Made by a program: the position numbers and the translations under genes. This document shows, piece after piece, positions 22,930 through 34,545 of a DNA stretch of 64,000 bases. Location: the NCBI GenBank assembly GCA_946406115.1, contig OX291543.1, positions 34,312,815 through 34,376,814 on the forward strand, given 5' to 3'. The notes under the pieces are model-generated. The model had not been told where the DNA came from and searched no databases. It was given only the letters and a program-made list of their open reading frames with translations. Source of the DNA: Apoda limacodes. Its lineage: Eukaryota > Arthropoda > Insecta > Lepidoptera > Limacodidae. Position 1 is the first letter of the stretch, and each line of letters begins with the position of its first letter.

Positions 22930-23520
22930 ATATTTTTTGAGGCTCAATTTTTTGACCTTGAAATCGTTTCGAGTGTATTGAGTTATTGGATGACCATGAG
23001 AAATTACAATTCAGATATTTTTTTCAAGTTTTTGGAGTGAAAAGTTTTTGGAGTTGTGCACTTTTTTTTGTGATGAGTAAAAATCGTTTAACTGGCGTCA
23101 GTACACGTGACCTGATCGAAAATTCGTAAGACGGAGGGATTTTAGACCGACGGCGGGGCGTAGGAGAGGAGAGTTCTTTCTACCGGGCGGCGAAGTTCTG
23201 AAGTGTTAAATTTTTAATGTAATATAAATTATCATGTTTGGGTACGATAGCGCAATAAATAAATAATGTATTTTACAACATAAATAATAGTACTTTTATA
23301 CTGATCATTAAAGCAATTCGTGCACAATTATTCCCTAACCATTCCAAAATATCAAGAATGCACAATGTTAATATTTAAGTTTTCACTTCTGCCGGCACTC
23401 CCGGAGAGCAACCCGTTTTTGTTTTTTTTAAACTTTAAACTGTACCATAAAAGGAAAAACAAATCTTTTCTAAGATTAGTAATGTCCGTGCGTCCGTCTG
23501 TCACAGAGTAGGAGAGGCAT
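22930..23520. repeat. Interspersed repeat fragments (GTGCAACCCG family)
   Basis: Contains CACTTCTGCCGGCACTCCCG and GCAACCCGTTTTT, which recur in inverse orientation at 52810-52845, and a GACGGAGGGATTTTAGACCG block. Words such as GTGCACTTTTTTTTGTGATG recur inversely at 54050-54080 and 54330. This is a noncoding repeat family of unknown class. Confidence 0.6.
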
Positions 23521-24747
23521 ATTTGATGAAATTTTTCAACTATTGAAATCTTTTGAAAAAAATCTTTTTTCGTTTGGAAATTTCAAATTTGATGAGAAGA
23601 ATATACGTACCAATTTTATTTTATATCATTGCTCGTATAATAGGTCCTTTAGATTTTAAAGAGCATTTTTTATTTTTTTGTCATTTATAAATGGAAAAAG
23701 TTTTATAAGACTTATCACAAATTTTTATTAACATTTGACGTATCCTTTTTGCGTAAATATCTGATAAAAGATATTAAAAAAATAATGAACAAATTAAAAT
23801 GTACACAACAATTACTCAAAATATCAATGTATTATGTTCCTTTATGTCGTATTTAAATATAAAACGAAACACATTTGATATAGCTGCTAAATATGATAAT
23901 AAAATTGGAGCAATATTAGTTTCAGCCTCGTAGACTAAATGTCAGTCTTAATTTTTATTGAATAATGATTGAAAACATAGTATTTTTATTTTGTTCACAT
24001 TAGATGATGTGAACAAAATCAACGCATAACTGCCTGAAGAAGTCATATTTTGCTGCAAAATATTACTTCTTATTTTATTTTTTTAAATTTTACAATATTG
24101 CAGAATCCTTAGATTTCTTTCCATTGGTCTCCAGGGTTTTAGTTTTCATAATAATTCTGCATAACATCTAGTGAAAATAGTTTGGCCTAAATACTTTAGT
24201 AATTTTTTCTAAGTTTCTAAACATAAAAAAAATCATTTCCAAAATTAAAAAAATATGTAGGTCATAATTTTCCTTTAACTTTCGGTCACTCTAATACATT
24301 TTCACAACAAGATCTTAAGCATAAATATTTTCAAAATAAAAAGGCTGGAAAGCAATTGAAATATATATCTAAGATTTCTGCAATATTGTTAAAGTTGAAA
24401 CGTGATAGTTTACATAGAAAAGTCTTATTTAAAAAAAAACATGAAATATTCAAATGGGTAAACTTAGGCCAAAACTGTGAATCTGATGCCACGACTTGCT
24501 TTGCATACACTTCTGCAACCACGAACTATGCAGCACTTTCCTAATTTTTATAATTAACTCTAAAATTCATACAGAAATCTACAAGGAAACTGTAAATCTA
24601 TGTAAAAAAAACAAACATCGGTCATTTTGAAAGTCACAACAGTAGAGTCAGTGTGACTATGTAAAAAAATAATTACTGTAACCGAGTTTAGGGTAATATA
24701 TGCACCTTATCAGCCTCATACGTCCCAATGTTTGTTATTATTTATTA

Positions 24748-24862
24748 TAAGTTATTAGACTTCTGAAGGGTTGGGTAATGAGCGAGTGATACCCCTGGTG
24801 TTGCAAGTGTCTATAGGCTACAGTGACCGCTTACCCTCAAGCGGCACTTGGGCTTGTTTATC
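24748..24862 (+). repeat. CR1-type LINE 3' tail fragment
   Basis: Matches the 3' tails at 6.54 and 40.2 kb: GAAGGGTTGGGTAATGAGCG, then GTCTATAGGCTACAGTGACC and CTTACCCTCAAGCGGC. Confidence 0.75.
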
Positions 24863-25089
24863 ATCTTAGTGTTATAAAAAAAATGTGCTCTGCGTATTAC
24901 TGCGCATATATAGCACAGAGTATATGTGGTTTAAAATTGAATTTATTATCGATATATAGTCTTAAGTATAAATACTCATGTAATACCTAATTTAATTGTT
25001 TCCAATTACATTAAATTTGGTTATGAAGACATAGATGATCATGGCTCGCAATGGCTGGATTGGTAAAATATTTTAAATGAGTTGAGTGT

Positions 25090-25460
25090 ATGTGCATATG
25101 CTTAGTTTTTTTTTGCATTGATAGCTAGACCAATGCCATGTGCCCATTTACATAAGATGTTGTGGTTTTTTTGCATTAAAGCTTGTGCTTCCTCCAGAAC
25201 CATTCTAACGTTGGGCCCTGTATTCCATTTTTTTTCTAATTTAGAAAAACTGATTTCATAAATTAAATAATCGAATGCCTTAGAGAAGTCCATAAAGATA
25301 GTAAAACATGGTTTTCCTCATTTAAGTATTTGTTCATATTATAACTAAACACGTTTAAAAGTTGTGAGGTACTCTGGTTTTTCTGAAAACCGTACTGTTT
25401 TTCATTGATAATATTGTTACCTATTAAATGTTCATTTAATAGGTCCTTACACATGCAATT
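25090..25460 (-). pseudogene. Jockey-like RT fragment with deletion
   Basis: Minus frames give IINEKQYGFQKNQSTSQLL (the RT Q-x-GF motif) and FSKAFDYLIYEI (motif A, with the usual D of DFSKAFD present in the neighbouring frame). They then jump to VRMVLEEAQALMQKN, which lies about 100 residues later in intact elements. The YADD region is deleted. Confidence 0.75.
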
Positions 25461-25859
25461 GATGTGTTATAGAACTGGCCACTTTGATCTCAAAAAGCCA
25501 AATTCAAATTTATTTCAATTTTAAACTTGTCTGTTTGTGTTTTGAATGTAATAATTCATTTGTTTTCGCGTCATTCAATTTTGCTTTGATATGGTTATGT
25601 GCCCAATATGGAAGTCATATACAATGTCATTTTATTGAATAAAAGTGAAATATTTAAAACGCATTACCAATTTAAAAAAAAATTTCAATACTATTTATTT
25701 TTAAATATTATCTAATTGTGTATGGGTAGGAGTTAATTCTTATTTACAATTTTATATTTTTTTTAAATACGTACTTTACATTTTTTTTATGTTATAAAAT
25801 TTATAATTTTTTAAAATATTTTAATATGATTTTAATTTTTTCTTAAATACTATTTTGGA

Positions 25860-26130
25860 TGACAGCTGTCAAACTATAAAGGACTATATCTCCGTAACTA
25901 TTGATCGTATGCTAGTAGTTTCCACTACTAACATAACTACATAATAATCCACTTCATTAATATGGGACAATCTAAGAAGCATACTCTTATCTACTCTACA
26001 AAAAAGATTTTTTTTTAAATCGTTTCACAATTGATGGAGAAATCGGTGGACATAAATAAAAAAAATATACATATACCCGTTGAACATAGAACCTCTTCCT
26101 TTTTTGAAGTCGATTAAAAATAGTCTTGTC
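25860..26130 (+). repeat. Interspersed repeat, GAACCTCTTCC family copy 1
   Basis: Shares with 33.6-33.97 and 47.38-47.69 kb the words TTCATTAATATGGGAC, an ATACATAxAAAA stretch and the end GAACCTCTTCCTTTTTTGAA. All three copies have the same orientation. It is noncoding, probably the 3' part of a transposon. Confidence 0.65.
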
Positions 26131-27470
26131 CTTCAATTATAAGGCAGTGGGATGTGATGATGTGAGTAGAACTATGATCATCCACATTCTAGACTCTGTT
26201 CTTCCTATTATTACTCATATCATCAATTTCTAACTGTTCACGGGCGGCTTACTTCGACACATGGCGTAAAGCTTCTATCTCATAAAGACTTCAAACCCAT
26301 CTCAATATTACCATTTCTATCTAAAATCTTAGATGCAGTTGTGCAATTAGATGCAATACATTAATATCTAAACATGTTCATAACAACCATCTACTAAGTT
26401 CAACACTGTCGACCATGACATTCTAGTGACCATACTAAAATATAACAATATCTCCCATTCGGCTTTAATTTGTTTTCTACATATCAACAAGTTGTCCGGA
26501 ACTCCTGGCGTACCCCAAGGTGGTATACTCTCTCCTCCTATGTTCTTTTCATCAATTTCCTTTGTCGTCGTCTTGGCTGTTCTTACCATTTGTATGCGGA
26601 CGACTTGCAGCTCTATATGCGAAGTTGAGTCGAAGTCCTTGACGATGCTTTACATAAGATCAACATTGAGTTAAATAATATCTATGTGTGGTTTACACGC
26701 TTTGGAGTGGTAGGTAGTTCTCCACCAATTTTATACAACAACACTACTGTCCCATACTCTGCAAATGTAAAGAACCTTAATTACTATTACGAGAATACCG
26801 CAATTTCCTACCAACCGGATCCAAACTTCTACTGGTACAAGCACTTATATTACTGCTCATTGATAATGGTGATGTGTGTTATCCAGACTTAAACTCTGAT
26901 CTCCCTAATAAATTAGACCACGTTATTAACAATCTTCGCACGATCGATCACTTCGTTCTTCTGACAGCCTTCTCCTTGCTACGCCTCGTCACCGCTCTGG
27001 GTTTGTTTCAATTTCTATTATTATCTATACTATAGGGCTCTGGAACGCACTTTCCAAGGACACCGCTGTGCTAAACCTACACGTGTCTTCAAAGAAAATT
27101 TAAAAGAACTTTATCTTAAACAGTTACAAAATTAAATGTTTCTGTGTACAGTCTGGGCTTCTAGTGAAATTATTCTGTATAGTAATTATTTAATATAGTA
27201 CATTTATCTAATAAACATGTAATTACATCTATATATCTTTATATGTGTTTATATAAATATCCCAATTTATCCCTACAACCATCATAGTATTAATATTAGC
27301 ATACATTTAATTTTGACTGTTTTTTTTACTTATCTGCTATTTAGTTAAGCCTAGTTTTATTGCACCACCATTAACATTGTATATTAAACTTGCGGTTAGC
27401 TGGTAAAGAATGCGCTCGCCAATGTACGCTTGCTTTTGTTTGAGCAAAAATAAAAACAAATAAAAACTGT
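26130..27470 (+). pseudogene. LINE (Jockey-like) RT fragment
   Basis: Broken plus frames give SGTPGVPQGGILSPPMFF (the RT GVPQG motif), then a CMRTTCSS stretch in the place of YADDLQLY; the other frame there gives YADDLQLY itself. Then LPNKLDHVINNLRTIDH and LWNALSK near the C-terminus. The 3' tail contains GCTTGCTTTTGTTTGAGC. Stops and frameshifts throughout. Confidence 0.8.
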
Positions 27471-28212
27471 AAGCAACAGAGTTGGAATATTCTGTGGAAT
27501 GGAACAAAATTAAAATTAAGTATATTTTACAGTAGTCTGTTCCAATTGTATGGTATAGAAATAAAAAGTGAATTCAAAGAAACGGAAGTGGCATAGTCAT
27601 ATCAGTTTTTTGTCTTCGCCAATTTCGGCAAACACTCATAAAAAGCATTTGGCGACGTAAATGATGGTAGTAAATCAAGTTAGATGACTTTTAAATATGC
27701 CATAAATCATTCTCACACTGAGAACTGGTGGTGCATTTCGATGAGGTGCTCATGCACACATCTGGAATATCCATTGTTATTCGCGACGAACCAGATGTTT
27801 TATGGATAGAAAGCGTGCACACATATAGGTACATGTAACCTGGTTCGCCAATCCTCAATTCCTCAGGCTACTAATTTTGCTATAATTGATTTTTATATTT
27901 GTGTGTGTCTATTACATTTGATAATAATTATATTTTATGTAAGTTATATAATAATTATATGTTTATTTTATGTATTTTATTTTCTTTTTTCGCTCAGAGA
28001 ATCAGCATCTCTATTCAGCGAGGAAATGCAGCTAGCATTCGTGCCACCCTACAAAAACATTTATGAATATTAGTTTTTATTTATATTATAGTAGGTAATA
28101 ATTTATATACTTTCTCCGTTTTACAAAGTTTTTTTTATAAATTAGCAGAATTGACGTACGTGTAATTATTTTTGTGTTTCTTTATGATATGTACTACAAT
28201 CTCTGTAAGTTT

Positions 28213-28990
28213 GAAGCTTGTATTTAATACCGTTCCTACAATGGAATGGTTCGTTGGTCTGATAGCATGGACATTGATGCTGGCGTTCCGCAAGGCTCTG
28301 TGCTGTCTCCTATGATGTATCTATTGCATATCAATGATACGCTGTCCATCGATAAGCCCACCACAAGTAAAGATAAATATCTTTAACCGACTTTAACCAG
28401 ATGACTTTAAACATTTAAAAAAACTTGCTGAAAAAAACTATAGAATGTGCAAAGTTAATACACATGTTAGGAAATAGTTACTTACTAAATTACATAAACA
28501 TAAATATACTTACACAATAAAAAAAACACGTAAAGATACATAAATTATACATGAATAAAAATAATAAAAATAGATAATAAATAATTAGGTGTCTACACTG
28601 CTCCGATTTAACCTGCAATACTTAACCTCGGGCATAGATAGCCTTAAGGTCTGCGTATTACTTTTATAAAAGGTTGCTGCTTTATAAATTGCAGTTCCGG
28701 CTTCATGTGGTGCACTACTGCTATCCACCTGATACCAATTTGGCCCTTTTGACTTGGTTACTGGTCAAATTTCGAGGATTCAAACTCATAAGCCCAATCC
28801 AAGGAGAGAGTTCTGCGTAAGAACTAACGCTTTTATAATGGGCTGTGTTCTGAGGAATTGTTCGAAAGTGTCCCCACGGCTATTTTCTACACCTTAGAAC
28901 TTAATATTAGTAAGTTTTTATTCACACTAACAAATCAAATCAAATAGCTCTTTATTCAAGTAGGATTTTTTTAAAACACGTTGGAATCAC
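28213..28990 (+). pseudogene. CR1-type RT fragment, very decayed
   Basis: Frame DIDAGVPQGSVLSPMMYLLH followed by IND matches the RT GVPQGS motif of the element whose upstream part is at 30.6-31.7 kb. Further on, YQFGPFDLVTG and FSRIQTHKP-like words from the C-terminal region can be traced. Confidence 0.7.
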
Positions 28991-29439
28991 CAAATATCCT
29001 AATTCATTATGACTTTACTACTGGTTTGGATGGTTTTATCTACTGATAATAACTGGCAAGAAACTTAGCAGTTACTCTTTTCAAAATATTAACAATAGTA
29101 CCCTTATACTACTACAATATAGGAATTTCATCAAGTTCTGATTTAATTTTTAATAAAACAATAATATGAAGCAGCCTGCAGAGTTACCGAGCGGGTCATA
29201 CTTAAGGATCTCTCTCCTCCATATATTCGGAGATTTCGTTATTATCTAAATTAGTAAAAGTTTAAAGGATTTCAAATGTAAATTTTGAATGTCTACAGGT
29301 AACTTATTGTAAAAGTGTATAGACACATTGGCCTTTAAAAGATTTAGTAACTTTATGAATCCTAATCCCATGATTTGCTAGTTTATCTTTATTCCTAGTA
29401 TTTACATTATGATAATAACTATTTTTTTTCTTAACAAAC

Positions 29440-30010
29440 ATTGGATTTTCAAATATGTATTGTGATGTACGTAACTGTTAAAATATTAATTTCTTTAAGT
29501 CTAATTCCAAGTTCCCTAGGACCCAGTTTGTAATTTGCCCGAATAGCTCGCTTATGCAAAAATTTTACAGAACACATCCTATTATACAGGCGGTAGAACA
29601 CACACAGGGAGGCAAAGTCTCTTTTCAGACTTAAGGGTTCGATACGACTTGTGAGTTTAAGATCTTCGGCGATTCTCTCAGCCCGTTGTTGAACCCAGTC
29701 AAAAGGGCCAATCTGGTATAAGGGTGCGCCGCCCATAGTTGGCAGCAATACTCCAAATGGGGCCGAACTTGCAACTTGTAAAGCAGCAACCTTTGCCCCG
29801 AGGTGAAGTACTGCTTCGGTCTGTTGAGGACACTAAGTTTTTTGGTCGCCAGCTTCACCTTGTCTTTTAAATTATCTCGGAACTGAACATCGCTGGAGAT
29901 GTCAACACCAAGGATCCCAATGCTCTTGGAGATGGAGAGAGGAGTGTTCTGGAATTGTCTTGTGTAATAAATGATTTCCCTTCCAAAGTTTATGCTCAGT
30001 GTATGGGAAG
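29440..30010 (-). pseudogene. CR1-type LINE C-terminal fragment
   Basis: Minus frames: KLATKKLSVLNRPKQYF, QRLLLYKLQVRPHLEYC and, after a frameshift, RIEPLSLKRDFASLCVFYRL followed by YNRMCS. This is the typical C-terminus of the CR1-like family present several times in the window (compare 40.4-40.8 kb). 5'-truncated. Confidence 0.85.
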
Positions 30011-30644
30011 TCCGGGCAAAACGAATAAACTACTTTACTAGAAAGTTAAACTAAAAGTTAAAAAGCTTCTTAGAACAACCGGCTTCCGATGCTAAGAAAG
30101 TTAGAACAAACGGTCGCGCGCAAAATTTGGATCAAAAAAATAAATTTTGACTGTTTTCTTACGTGTTTCAGTAAGTTGTGTTACTTTATTATTATTAGTA
30201 GTGTTGCATGCAGTGTTGCACTTTTAAGATCGCAAGTTTATAGCAAAAAGTGATTTGGGCATTTGTATTCTCTATGCAATTTTAAAAGTTAAACGACAAG
30301 GATTGCTAAAATAGTTGCTGGTCATAGCTGCAGCCTTTTGTAGCAAAAAAATAACCAAGAGCAATAGTCACGAAAAATTGTTTTACTCGTTAGGGTTGGG
30401 TTGCAGCGGATAACGTTCTTTACTTTAATATTAAGCACCAAAGATACCTAGTCTCGATTTTATCTATTTTTTTGTTTATCAAACCTTAACATATCCATTG
30501 TGCCCGGAGTTTCCGTATATCATTATCATGATCTTTCTAAGAATGCACAGAAGTGCAATTGAATCATATTCAATGCACATTTTAATAAGTGGCAAAAACT
30601 TAAGAGTTCCGTCTTGTCAGTATGTCCGTCCGTATATTTAATGT

Positions 30645-31672
30645 GTGTGGTTTAATAGGTCTTGCAGAGAAGCTAAAATTCTTAAGCAAACTGCATATGA
30701 GGCTTGGACCACGGCTCGTGAAAATAAGGATCCGAATATTTTTGAGGTAAAACGCAAATTAAATGCTGCCTCGAGGTTCAGTAAGAAAGCAACTGCCGGA
30801 GCAAAATTCCAATTCATCGGCAAAATAGGTGGGCGACTTGCAAGCTATCCTTCTGGAAGTCGTGCTTTCTGGTCGCTTGCCAAAGCTGCCGAAGAAAACT
30901 TTTGCCAGTCGTCGTTACCACCATTGCGAAAGACCGATGGTGACTTAGCCCATAGTGCTAAAGAGAAAGCCGATCTACTGGGCAGTCGCTTTGCCTCGAA
31001 CTCGAATATGAACGATGAAGGCGCTGTACCACTTACTATACCGTGGTACGGTAAGACCATGCTGGAAATCTCCATAACACAGTGGGAGGTCCGGTCCGCA
31101 GGGCGTTGCTTTCTCTAGACGTTCATAAGTCGAGTGGGCCAGACGGTATACCAGCAGTGGTGCTTAAGCAGTGTGCTCCTGAGTTATGTCCTGTACTCAC
31201 GCGCCTTTTCGCGCTTTCCTACCATACTAGGCAATTTTTCTCTTTATGGAAGACTGGGAATGTGCACCTGGTGCCCCTAAAGGGCGATAGATCAGATCTA
31301 TCAAATAACAGGCCTATCGCTATAACCTCTCTTCTCTCCAAGGTGATGGAGCGTGTGATCAACACACAGCTTCTAAAATTCCTAGAAGTACACGACCTGG
31401 TCAGTGACCGTCAATATGGCTTTCGCCACGGCTGCTCGACTGGTGAACTTCTACTAGTGCATCTCACACACCGATGGGCACTAGCCATTGAGAGTAAGGC
31501 GGAGACATTGGCATATAGCCTGGACATAGCGAAGGCGTTCGATCGGGTCTGGCACCGGCTTCTTCTATCGAAGTTGCCATCTTACGGAGTGCCCGATGGT
31601 TTGTGCAAATGGGTGGCTAGTTTTTTGTCCGGCAGACGCATACGAACCAAAAGACTTACTATAACTTTGTAA
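30645..31672 (+). pseudogene. CR1-type LINE, linker and RT N-terminal half
   Basis: The longest retrotransposon coding remnant in the window. The first frame (to 31118) has the linker between endonuclease and RT: RSCREAKILKQTAYEAW, then GSRAFWSLAKAAEENFC. After a frameshift the second frame (31082-31672) has HKSSGPDGIPAVVLKQC, then RPIAITSLLSKVMERVI (RT motif 1-2), then QYGFRHGCSTGELL and LDIAKAFDRVWH (motif A catalytic Asp). It ends in ASFLSGRRIR before the GVPQGS motif, so the 3' half is lost; one related 3' half is at 28.2 kb. Confidence 0.9.
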
Positions 31673-32712
31673 TATTTCTATCGATTCCTATGTAATTTCC
31701 CAGAAAGTTGTCTTATATCACGCAAATCTCCAAATTTAAGCAAAATCGATTTAAAAGTTTTTAGATATCCACAATAATGCTCATTCCGTTAATTGAATGC
31801 GTGTACGACACGCAGAAATAGTTTAACCATGTCAGAAATCTTCGGGCGGCTTATAGAAACCCTGACAGGCGGCCGAATCTGGATTAACAAGTTGGTTTGG
31901 GATGGATTGGATCAGATATGCGACTGTCTAGTATTGGCATTGTACGTACATACCTGTCTTTAACACATGGTGACCAGGCCACATGACATAACACATACTT
32001 GCTGTTTTTTCGGTAGCTTTCGTATATTACAATTACAATGGCACATCAGGTGGGCGGAAAACTTTTGTTACACATAAACATTAAACAGAAAATGTGGTAA
32101 ACATTAAACAGGGAAGGTTAAATCTTACTCTGTTGTCCAAACAATTCCTGTGTTTACATCTCATTAACATCATGGAAAATAAACAGAGCTCCTGATAACT
32201 GTTACGTGAACTCCTATAGGTACCTACCTATAGGTGTACAATTGTAAGATTTTTCAGAACACAGCAGATTGTATGTTGCTTTATTTTCGTAATTATTCGA
32301 TTTTGATGACACTCGTCTACTAAACAAGTTCTTATAAACAAGTTCTACTGGACATTTGGGACATATTTGTTTTAACCACTGTTGCAAAATTTATCATGGT
32401 TGATGTAATTACTAAAATTTATAGTTAGCATAAAAAAAACAATGAGATTTGTGCAGTCGTTTCTGCTAGACCAGGTTTATGGTTCCGAAGTTAACAAGGA
32501 ACCCTTATAGTTTCGACAAACTATCATAGCTAAGTGGGCTTTACAACTTAATAAATAGGTACCTAATAGTCGACCAACTTAAAAATGTTTTTAACTTAAA
32601 AAATTTTTAATCTTTCTCGCAAGATTTGACCTACAATATTATTACGCGTAAAACTCAAAATCGTATTTTTCTGCCTATAAATTCCCAAAGATATAATTTC
32701 CACCTGACCTTA

Positions 32713-32734
32713 CCTAACCTAACCTAACCTAACC
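32713..32734 (-). repeat. Interstitial telomere-type repeat (TTAGG)4
   Basis: The plus strand has four perfect CCTAA units plus CC, preceded by an imperfect unit (CCTTA). TTAGG is the ancestral insect telomere repeat, retained in Lepidoptera. The array is short and internal. Confidence 0.8.
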
Positions 32735-33124
32735 AGGCTTTAGATAAGGAAAAAGTAAATATTCTATAACACTGTGTCATTTTCCATTAGCTAAGTGTCG
32801 ACAAAGCTTATTTGCAGACTCAAAAAATAACTGTAGACATGGCTTCTCTATTTAGGAATTAGGGTCGATTTCCACCGCATTTTCCTCATGCGACCTAGTC
32901 GTGTGGTGAAAATTGACCTGTGTAAATTGCGCATAACTCTAAACAGTCAAAGCATACATAGAGGTACACATCCATACCTTGCCGGCATCGGCAATGCTGA
33001 TGTAGGAATACATTATACAGTCAGTTAATAACTACTAAAAGCACCAAGGTTACTAGTATTCAGGTAGGCAATCGTATTTAGATGTAAGAACATAAAGTCG
33101 GTGAATATTGAGAGTGGTACTAAC

Positions 33125-33304
33125 AGACGCAGCAGACCCCGAGTCCGTGTGCGCAGTCGCCGGCGGCACGTCCGTCCCGCTGCCGACAGTCGTACGGGTT
33201 GAGGCAGATACCGGCACGGCCCACGCCGGGCCCGGCGGGTACACACTCACGCTCGTCCCCCACCGGCAGGAAGTTGAGCACCTTGCCGAACGACAGTATA
33301 CCAC
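33125..33304 (-). CDS. CUB gene exon 2: clip-like cysteine module
   Basis: Acceptor TTTCAG at 33305 and donor T|GTTAGT at 33124 bound 180 nt (2 + 59 codons + 1). The translation begins GILSFGKVLNFLPVGD and continues through a six-cysteine pattern: Cys in REC, GIC, YDC, GDC and the doublet in GVCCV. This N-terminal module (C-x-C-x-C-x-C-x-CC) precedes CUB domains in many arthropod secreted proteins and resembles a clip-type disulfide knot. It is preceded by 25.6 kb and followed by 10.5 kb of intron. The single leftover T joins TC of exon 3 to make Phe, giving the family-typical GVCCVF. GC content is far above the flanking intron. The plus-strand open frame here is a shadow. Confidence 0.88.
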
Positions 33305-33489
33305 CTGAAATTAACAGCAAGTGATAGCTTAAGTACTAATTAATGTGGATATATGAAACCACCCGAGTTTGTACTCTCCACCAAGTAATACTAATACATA
33401 ATATACGTCTTTTGGGTGTAGGTAGAGTCAAGGATTACATAAATGTGAGTGTTGGCTCTGATGATAGCTTAAGTTTAACGAAAACTTTG

Positions 33490-33630
33490 CACTAAAAAGG
33501 TAAAAAATATTACGTATTTCCAAAAATCTGATCTGAATTACAAAATAGTATGTTAGTTACAAAGACAACTTCAAACTGTAAATCAGATCAGATTTTTGGA
33601 AATAAGTAATTATTTTAAACTTTTTAGTGC
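33490..33630. repeat. Inverted repeat, two 51-bp arms
   Basis: Arm 33490-33540 (GCACTAAAAAGGTAAAAAAT to CTGATCTGAATTA) is inverted at 33580-33630 with few mismatches. The loop is 39 bp. The right arm adjoins a GAACCTCTTCC-family repeat. Confidence 0.8.
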
Positions 33631-33965
33631 ATCTTTTTGAAGCCGGTTGTTTTTTTTTTTTGTTAAAAAGTTTTTTCTTTTACTTTTGAGTGACGAATTG
33701 CTTTTTTCGTGCAATAAAAACATCTATTCTCTTATCAAAATTTTATACTATCATCAACATGAAAGGCTAGACTAGATCCAAATTACGACCATTTTTTGAC
33801 CAAATTCACTACATTAATATGGGACCACTTTAGACGTTTTTGAAGAAAAAAGGAAATTGCAAATCCGTCTATATATGACGGAATTATGCCCGAACATACA
33901 TAAAAAAAATATAAACATCCAAATTGAGAACCTCTTCCTTTTTTTGAATTCAGTTTTAAAATGAT
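33631..33965 (+). repeat. GAACCTCTTCC-family repeat, copy 2
   Basis: Contains TTTTTGAAGCCGGTTGT, CACTACATTAATATGGGACC, ACGGAATTATGCCC and GAGAACCTCTTCC, shared with 47.38-47.69 kb. Confidence 0.75.
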
Positions 33966-34461
33966 GAGAATACCAGTACTCTAGTGGCTAGCTAACAGCC
34001 ACTTTTGCCCATGTTCTTTATCATGTGATTAAATATTTTAATGGCTGCCTACATCCCGCTAATAGTAATTAACGCATTGTTCGGCTTCTTCCATTAATTA
34101 AAATCTAAAAGCAGAAAGGTTTTATCAAATAAATTAAGTGACTATTAAGTTCCGAGATCAGTAGAAAAGTAAACTTTATGCTTACTCCAAAATTAAAATG
34201 GGTATAAAGTGGCATAAAGGCAGCCTTACGTAGAAACTTCGGGGTCTGTCTGTAGGTTGGAAATTAGGAATAAAGTGTTTTACCGTTTTTACAAATTATT
34301 CCTTGCGGTAAAGAAAAAAAGGAATGAAACTTTGTATAGTGTTTCAGTTGTTTTTGTAAACAAAATCATGTACCTTAATTGGTAAATTAAATGTAAAATA
34401 AAGAAGCACATTTTTTAAATATCATCCCCTAAAAGGTGATACTACGATAATAATGTTTTAT

Positions 34462-34545
34462 GGCAGTTGCGCCCTGCACGCGATACTATGAGAGTTGCGC
34501 CATGCACGCGATACTATGGGAGTTGCGCCATGCACGCGATACTAT
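34462..34545 (+). repeat. 28-bp tandem repeat x 3
   Basis: The unit GAGTTGCGCCATGCACGCG plus ATACTATGG is repeated three times almost exactly. It is unusually GC-rich for the intron. Confidence 0.9.
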
